DNA from: Dehalococcoidia bacterium
GTDB taxonomy: Bacteria; Chloroflexota; Dehalococcoidia; UBA1151; UBA1328
DNA: 10,873 bases
Reading direction: 5' to 3'
Assembly: GCA_030745955.1 (NCBI GenBank)
Contig: JASLNQ010000050.1
Span: forward strand, 1-10,873
Shown here: positions 8,296 through 10,873 of the stretch, piece by piece
Numbering within the stretch: the first letter of the stretch is position 1
How the letters are laid out: each line of letters opens with the position of its first letter
Program-made: the position numbers and the translations under genes
The notes under the pieces: generated by a model
Databases searched by the model: none
Seen by the model: only the letters and a program-made list of their open reading frames with translations
What the model was told of the DNA's origin: nothing

Positions 8296-8792
8296 TACTC
8301 GCTGGTCTTGATGATCGTGCCAGCTTCGACCTCTGCCGCTGCATTCTCACGCCGAGTGGCGACGTTCGCCTGGATTTCGGGGTCGAGCAGGCCGACTATC
8401 TGGGCAGCAAGTATCCCTGCGTTCACCGCTCCCGCCTTACCGATCGCCACCGTTGCCACCGGCACGCCCCGGGGCATCTGGACGATCGAAAGCAGCGAAT
8501 CGAGTCCGCTCAGGTTGTGCGACTCGACAGGCACCCCGATCACCGGCAACACGGTTTTGGCCGCAGTCATACCGGGCAGGTGAGCAGCACCGCCCGCACC
8601 GGCGATGATGACCCTTATCCCGCGGTCCCTGGCCTCCGAAGCAAACCGGAACATCAGGTCGGGCGTGCGGTGCGCCGAGATGATCCGGACCTCGTGCGGA
8701 ACTCCGAGCTCTTCTAGCAGATCGGCGGCGTTCTGCATGATCGGCAGATCGGAAGTGCTGCCCATGATCACGGAAACGAGCGGTTTGGCCAT
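8295..8792 (-). CDS. purE: N5-CAIR mutase PurE (class I)
   Basis: Catalyses N5-CAIR to CAIR in de novo purine synthesis, normally as an octamer. The 165-residue length is typical. Motifs: GSTSDLP (11-17), SAHRTP (39-44) with the catalytic-type His41, [12 protein letters not shown] (64-75), [20 protein letters not shown] (83-102) and [20 protein letters not shown] (110-129). Presence of purK immediately downstream marks it as the class I, N5-CAIR-using form, rather than the class II AIR carboxylase. The start is ATG at 8792-8790, with GGAG 10 bases upstream on the minus strand (8803-8806). The C-terminal 30 residues (about 137-165) extend past the conserved core and look polar and variable. 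It leads the purEK unit, divergent from the hydrolase. Confidence 0.97.
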   Translation of the reverse strand: MAKPLVSVIMGSTSDLPIMQNAADLLEELGVPHEVRIISAHRTPDLMFRFASEARDRGIRVIIAGAGGAAHLPGMTAAKTVLPVIGVPVESHNLSGLDSLLSIVQMPRGVPVATVAIGKAGAVNAGILAAQIVGLLDPEIQANVATRRENAAAEVEAGTIIKTSE

Positions 8793-8889
8793 TGTGGTAG
8801 TGCTCCGGCTGAAGAGTTTGCCTGCGACCAGACGAGTTTACAGTCGTCCGGCCTGAAAACGCGCGGCAACCCGCCGATAGAATCGTTCG
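8793..8889. promoter_or_regulatory. Divergent intergenic region: promoters for purEK (-) and hydrolase (+)
   Basis: This 97-base spacer separates two divergent starts. On the plus strand TAGAAT at 8878-8883 ends 6 bases before ATG 8890. No Shine-Dalgarno-like run precedes that ATG, so transcription probably starts at or next to the A of the ATG (leaderless mRNA). The -35 side is weak (CTGAAA at 8853-8858 with a long 19-base spacer). On the minus strand TAAACT (complement of 8835-8840) is a candidate -10 for purEK, about 42 bases upstream of the purE ATG, with no convincing -35. I saw no clear purine-responsive operator or riboswitch fold. Confidence 0.45.
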
Positions 8890-9624
8890 ATGCCAATCCT
8901 CAAATTCAATTCGCTCGACATCAGCTACCAGGTTTCCGGTTCGGGTCCGCTGCTCATCCTCCATCATGGATTCGGGTCGTGGGGCGGAGACTGGAGCCGC
9001 GGCGGGTGGATCGAGCCGCTGGAGCGTTGCGCCACGGTACTGACATTCGATGCGGTCGGCCACGGCCGGTCCACGCGCTCTCACGACACCGCAGACCACG
9101 AAATCGAACGACGCGCCGCCGTGGTGATTGCACTTGCCGACGAGTTTGGGTCCGAAAAGTTCGGCTTCATCGGCTTCTCGCTGGGCGGCCGGGTCGGCTT
9201 TGAACTCGCCGCCTCGCATCCGGAGCGCCTGTCGGTGCTTGCCATCGGCGGGATGCACCTGCCGCCACCCTCGGCGGAATCCGAGCGGATCGAACGGCGT
9301 ATCCGGGTCTTGCGGTCCGGCAGGGCAAAATCGGTCGAATCGCCCGATGGCGACCGGCCCGGGAACGATCCACTGGCCCTGGCGGCCTCACAGGAGGCGT
9401 TGTTGCGGTGGCAGGGTGCAACTGGACGGCTTGACTCGCACAACGCTCCAACCCTGCTGTTCTGCGGAGAAAAAGACAGTCACTTCGCAAACGCAAAGGA
9501 AACTGCTGCATCGATGAATTTCGCATTTGTGGCACTCCCCGGCACCGATCACATCGATACGTTTTTCTCACCCGGGTTCGCCGTGAACTCGGTCGCAGAA
9601 TTCGTTCGTAACCACCTCGAATAG
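8890..9624 (+). CDS. Alpha/beta-fold hydrolase
   Basis: Single-domain alpha/beta hydrolase, 244 residues, predicted cytosolic (no signal peptide or helix). Visible: oxyanion-hole LILHHGFGSWGG (22-33), strand and turn LTFDAVGHGRS (51-61), nucleophile elbow GFSLGG with Ser97 (95-100), probable acid Asp196 in CGEKDSHF, and probable base His221 in PGTDHID. The catalytic triad is therefore complete. The cap region between about 120 and 170 is short, polar and Arg/Pro-rich. The family covers esterases, lipases, C-C hydrolases, dehalogenases and others; the motif set does not pick a substrate, so I give no gene name. The ATG at 8890 is supported by the TAGAAT box just upstream. The 92-base gap before the deacetylase leaves room for that gene's own promoter, so co-transcription with it is uncertain. 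Confidence 0.9.
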   Translation: MPILKFNSLDISYQVSGSGPLLILHHGFGSWGGDWSRGGWIEPLERCATVLTFDAVGHGRSTRSHDTADHEIERRAAVVIALADEFGSEKFGFIGFSLGGRVGFELAASHPERLSVLAIGGMHLPPPSAESERIERRIRVLRSGRAKSVESPDGDRPGNDPLALAASQEALLRWQGATGRLDSHNAPTLLFCGEKDSHFANAKETAASMNFAFVALPGTDHIDTFFSPGFAVNSVAEFVRNHLE

Positions 9625-9633
9625 CAGGTCAAA

Positions 9634-9662
9634 CACCCAGCTTCGCGGTGCTACCATTTTTT
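9634..9662 (+). terminator. Weak candidate terminator after the hydrolase
   Basis: CACC (9634-9637) can pair with GGTG (9647-9650) around a CTTCG-containing loop, with one extra G-C pair and a small bulge. Six Ts follow at 9657-9662, but 6 bases separate stem and T-run and the stem is short. It may reduce rather than stop read-through into the deacetylase gene, or be chance. Confidence 0.25.
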
Positions 9663-9716
9663 GCCGTGTACGGCTAGCAGGTCCAATTTCAACGATTAAC
9701 GGGGGCTCCTCACTTC

Positions 9717-10448
9717 ATGACGACCGGTGACGGTTCTGACGACGATTTCAAACGTGCGATGGTGGTTGTGGCCCATCCTGACGACGCCGAGTACGGCTGC
9801 TCAGCCTCGGTCGCAAAATGGTGCAGGCTCGGGTGGGAGGTGGCTTACGTCCTGTGCACCGACGGTTCGAAGGGTTCCGAGGACCGATCGATCACTTCCG
9901 AGCAACTTGTCGATATCCGTTCCGAAGAACAGCGGGACGCCGGCAGGACACTCGGCCTGAAAGACGTCGTGTTCCTCGGCTACCCGGACGGATATCTTGA
10001 ACCGACACTCGAGCTCCGGCGTGATATCACACGCGAGATTCGCCGGTGGCGGCCTGATGTGCTGATCACCGCCAACCCAACACGCGAACTCATGAGCTCC
10101 GGGTACATAGGCCACCCCGACCACTCTGCCGCTGGCGAAGCCGCCCTTTCGGCAGTATTCCCATCGGCGCGCGACCACCTCACGTTCCCTGAACTTTACA
10201 ACGACGAAGGCCTGGAGCCGCACAAAGTCCGAGAGGTCTGGATAATGAGCTTTGGCGACAGGGCCAATTTCTGGAACCCAATTGAAGAGCAAGATGTCGA
10301 CACCTCGATCGCTGCGCTCACGAAACACGCCAGCCAGGTAACGAATCCTGATGAGTCCGGTAAATGGATGAAGAAGCGTCGGGCCGAACTCGGTGGACAG
10401 ATCGACGCCGACTACGCTGAGTCCTTCCGCAGGTTCACCCTCAGCTAG
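9717..10448 (+). CDS. PIG-L/LmbE-family zinc-dependent deacetylase
   Basis: Probable N-acetylglucosaminyl-type deacetylase, 243 residues. The family includes MshB and Mca (mycothiol), BshB (bacillithiol) and the PIG-L enzyme of GPI synthesis. Visible: VVVAHPDDAEYGC (16-28), whose His20 and Asp23 should bind zinc with Asp22 as general base; VLCTDGSKGS (45-54); the RxEEQRDAG helix (68-76); FLGYPDG (86-92); ITANPT (117-122); and GHPDHSAAG (132-140) supplying the third zinc ligand (probably His136). All key residues are intact. There is no signal peptide, so it is cytosolic. The start ATG 9717 has a G-run (9701-9705) 11 bases upstream, a loose ribosome site. Sequence alone does not tell whether the substrate is a thiol precursor, a glycolipid or another acetylated sugar. 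Nothing nearby (no mshA, mshC or bshC) points to thiol synthesis. Confidence 0.93.
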   Translation: MTTGDGSDDDFKRAMVVVAHPDDAEYGCSASVAKWCRLGWEVAYVLCTDGSKGSEDRSITSEQLVDIRSEEQRDAGRTLGLKDVVFLGYPDGYLEPTLELRRDITREIRRWRPDVLITANPTRELMSSGYIGHPDHSAAGEAALSAVFPSARDHLTFPELYNDEGLEPHKVREVWIMSFGDRANFWNPIEEQDVDTSIAALTKHASQVTNPDESGKWMKKRRAELGGQIDADYAESFRRFTLS

Positions 10449-10572
10449 CACCGACCGGCCAGCAGATCTGCCGGTTCTCGAGCCAACGAAAAAGCCCGCC
10501 GGACGGTTAGTCCGGCGGGCTCTCTGGTGTCATGGCCCGCTACCCGGGCAATTACTGCTGCGGCAGGTTGGC
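10449..10572. other. Convergent intergenic region
   Basis: The 124 bases between the deacetylase stop and the stop of the minus-strand repeat-protein gene hold one strong hairpin (annotated separately). A weaker inverted repeat, ACCGGC (10454-10459) with GCCGGT (10470-10475), has a 10-base loop and no T-run. No coding sequence is supported here. Confidence 0.6.
10487..10521 (-). terminator. Intrinsic terminator, minus strand (possibly bidirectional)
   Basis: A perfect 12-bp stem (arms 10493-10504 and 10510-10521, AGCCCGCCGGAC and its complement) encloses a 5-base loop. Read on the minus strand the stem runs into TTTTTCGTT (complement of 10485-10493). That is the classical intrinsic form and would end the minus-strand repeat-protein gene, whose stop is about 52 bases upstream. 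On the plus strand only CTCTGGTGT follows, so termination of the deacetylase transcript here would be weaker. Confidence 0.85.
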
Positions 10573-10873
10573 TTACTGCTCGTGGGGGTCGGAGGCCCCG
10601 ATGTTGAGCAACGGTCGTTCGCCAGGACCGGAGGGCTTGTCGTTGTCGTCGCCGGCACCGACGTTGAGCTTCACCGTGCTTACGGAAACGCTGGGCTTGT
10701 CGCTATCGTCACCAGCGCCGATGTTGAGCTTCGAGCGCTCGACCACCAGTGCGGGCTGAACCTTGACCTGGCCGCCGTTGCCTTCTTCATCCGGGTCGCC
10801 GTTGGCGATCGTGAAGTTGGCGTAGTTGGCTGACCGGGCGGGCTTGTCGTTGTCGTCGCCGGCACCGATGTTG
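10573..10873 (-). CDS. Acidic repeat-containing protein, C-terminal 99 residues (5' end outside window)
   Basis: An open minus-strand frame enters from the right edge and ends at TAA (10573-10575). No start codon is in view, so it is a fragment. Coding is supported by strongly G/C third positions, a recurring peptide, and a minus-strand terminator placed just after the stop. The peptide LN(I/V)GAGDD(N/S)DKP occurs at visible residues 1-11 (without its first L), 49-60 and 69-80, and degenerates to LNIGASDPHEQ at the very end (89-99). The last three copies are spaced by exactly 20 residues. Residues 12-49 hold a different segment, including ANFTIANGDPDEEGNGG (18-34), which may be a decayed unit. 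No helix or catalytic motif is visible. The Asp-rich loops could bind cations, but the pattern is not the RTX nonapeptide (GGxGxDxUx). I do not recognise a family. Confidence 0.75.
   Translation of the reverse strand, partial: NIGAGDDNDKPARSANYANFTIANGDPDEEGNGGQVKVQPALVVERSKLNIGAGDDSDKPSVSVSTVKLNVGAGDDNDKPSGPGERPLLNIGASDPHEQ
10576..10872 (-). repeat. Degenerate coding repeat, about 33-base core in four copies
   Basis: The cores lie at 10840-10872, 10693-10725, 10633-10665 and 10576-10605, the last degenerate. They encode N(I/V)GAGDD(N/S)DKP and its variant. Copies 2, 3 and 4 are in 60-base register; copies 1 and 2 are 147 bases apart. The array probably continues beyond the right edge. Confidence 0.75.

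Noticed and set aside
8437..9258. 273-codon minus-strand frame spanning purE and the hydrolase
   Set aside because: It overlaps two convincing genes and the intergenic promoter region; its product is Arg-rich and lacks domain signals.
9801..10451. 216-codon minus-strand frame opposite the deacetylase
   Set aside because: It is a mirror of the deacetylase codons. The deacetylase has intact zinc motifs and this frame has none.
10454..10475. Inverted repeat ACCGGC/GCCGGT after the deacetylase as its own terminator
   Set aside because: Only a 6-bp stem with a 10-base loop and no T-run on the plus strand.
10393..10833. 146-codon plus-strand frame from the deacetylase end into the repeat region
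   Set aside because: It runs through the strong terminator hairpin and reads antisense to the repeat-protein frame, which has better codon use and a conserved repeat.
10680..10865. 61-codon minus-strand frame with an ATG inside the repeat region
   Set aside because: It is a shifted frame over the repeats (Thr/Ser/Pro-rich). The true frame is start-less in the window and keeps the LNIGAGDD repeat.
10573..10873. CRISPR-like or non-coding tandem array at the right edge
   Set aside because: Units vary at silent sites, spacing is a multiple of three, and one frame stays open with a stable peptide, so it is a coding repeat.

Overview
The window is high-GC bacterial DNA: densely packed genes, GC-rich third codon positions, GTG and TTG starts, and one gene with a leaderless-type promoter. 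This would fit a high-GC actinobacterium (Acidimicrobiia-like) or a Chloroflexota member. I cannot decide between them from sequence alone, and no rRNA or tRNA gene is present to place it.

Left part (1-7119, plus strand): a four-gene cluster for a MacB/FtsX-type (type VII) ABC transporter. The 3' portion of a large permease runs in from the left edge (1-1905). A second, paralogous 1168-residue permease follows with a 4-base overlap. Then come two LolD/MacB-type ATPases that differ from each other. The two permeases share an insertion-bearing extracytoplasmic domain that looks like a beta-sandwich (carbohydrate-binding-like). The first ATPase ends in what reads as an AbrB/MazE-like swapped-hairpin domain. 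The simplest model is a membrane machine of two different permeases and two different ATPases that moves, or mechanically couples to, something on the outer face of the membrane. The substrate cannot be read from the sequence.

Middle (7126-8792, minus strand): purE and purK, the two-enzyme route from AIR to CAIR in purine synthesis, translationally coupled and convergent with the transporter operon. An alpha/beta hydrolase (8890-9624) diverges from purE across a 97-base spacer. Its TAGAAT box ends 6 bases before the ATG, suggesting a leaderless mRNA. Next on the plus strand is a PIG-L/LmbE-type zinc deacetylase (9717-10448).

Right edge (10449-10873): a strong hairpin (12-bp perfect stem) has its T-run on the minus strand. 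Beyond it lies the C-terminal 99 residues of a minus-strand gene that starts outside the window. This piece has no start codon in view but clearly codes. It carries a repeated acidic unit, LN(I/V)GAGDD(N/S)DKP, with exact 20-residue spacing in its last three copies. Together with the AbrB-like ATPase tail and the permease inserts, it is the least ordinary content here. I saw no CRISPR array, insertion sequence, integrase or other sign of a mobile island.
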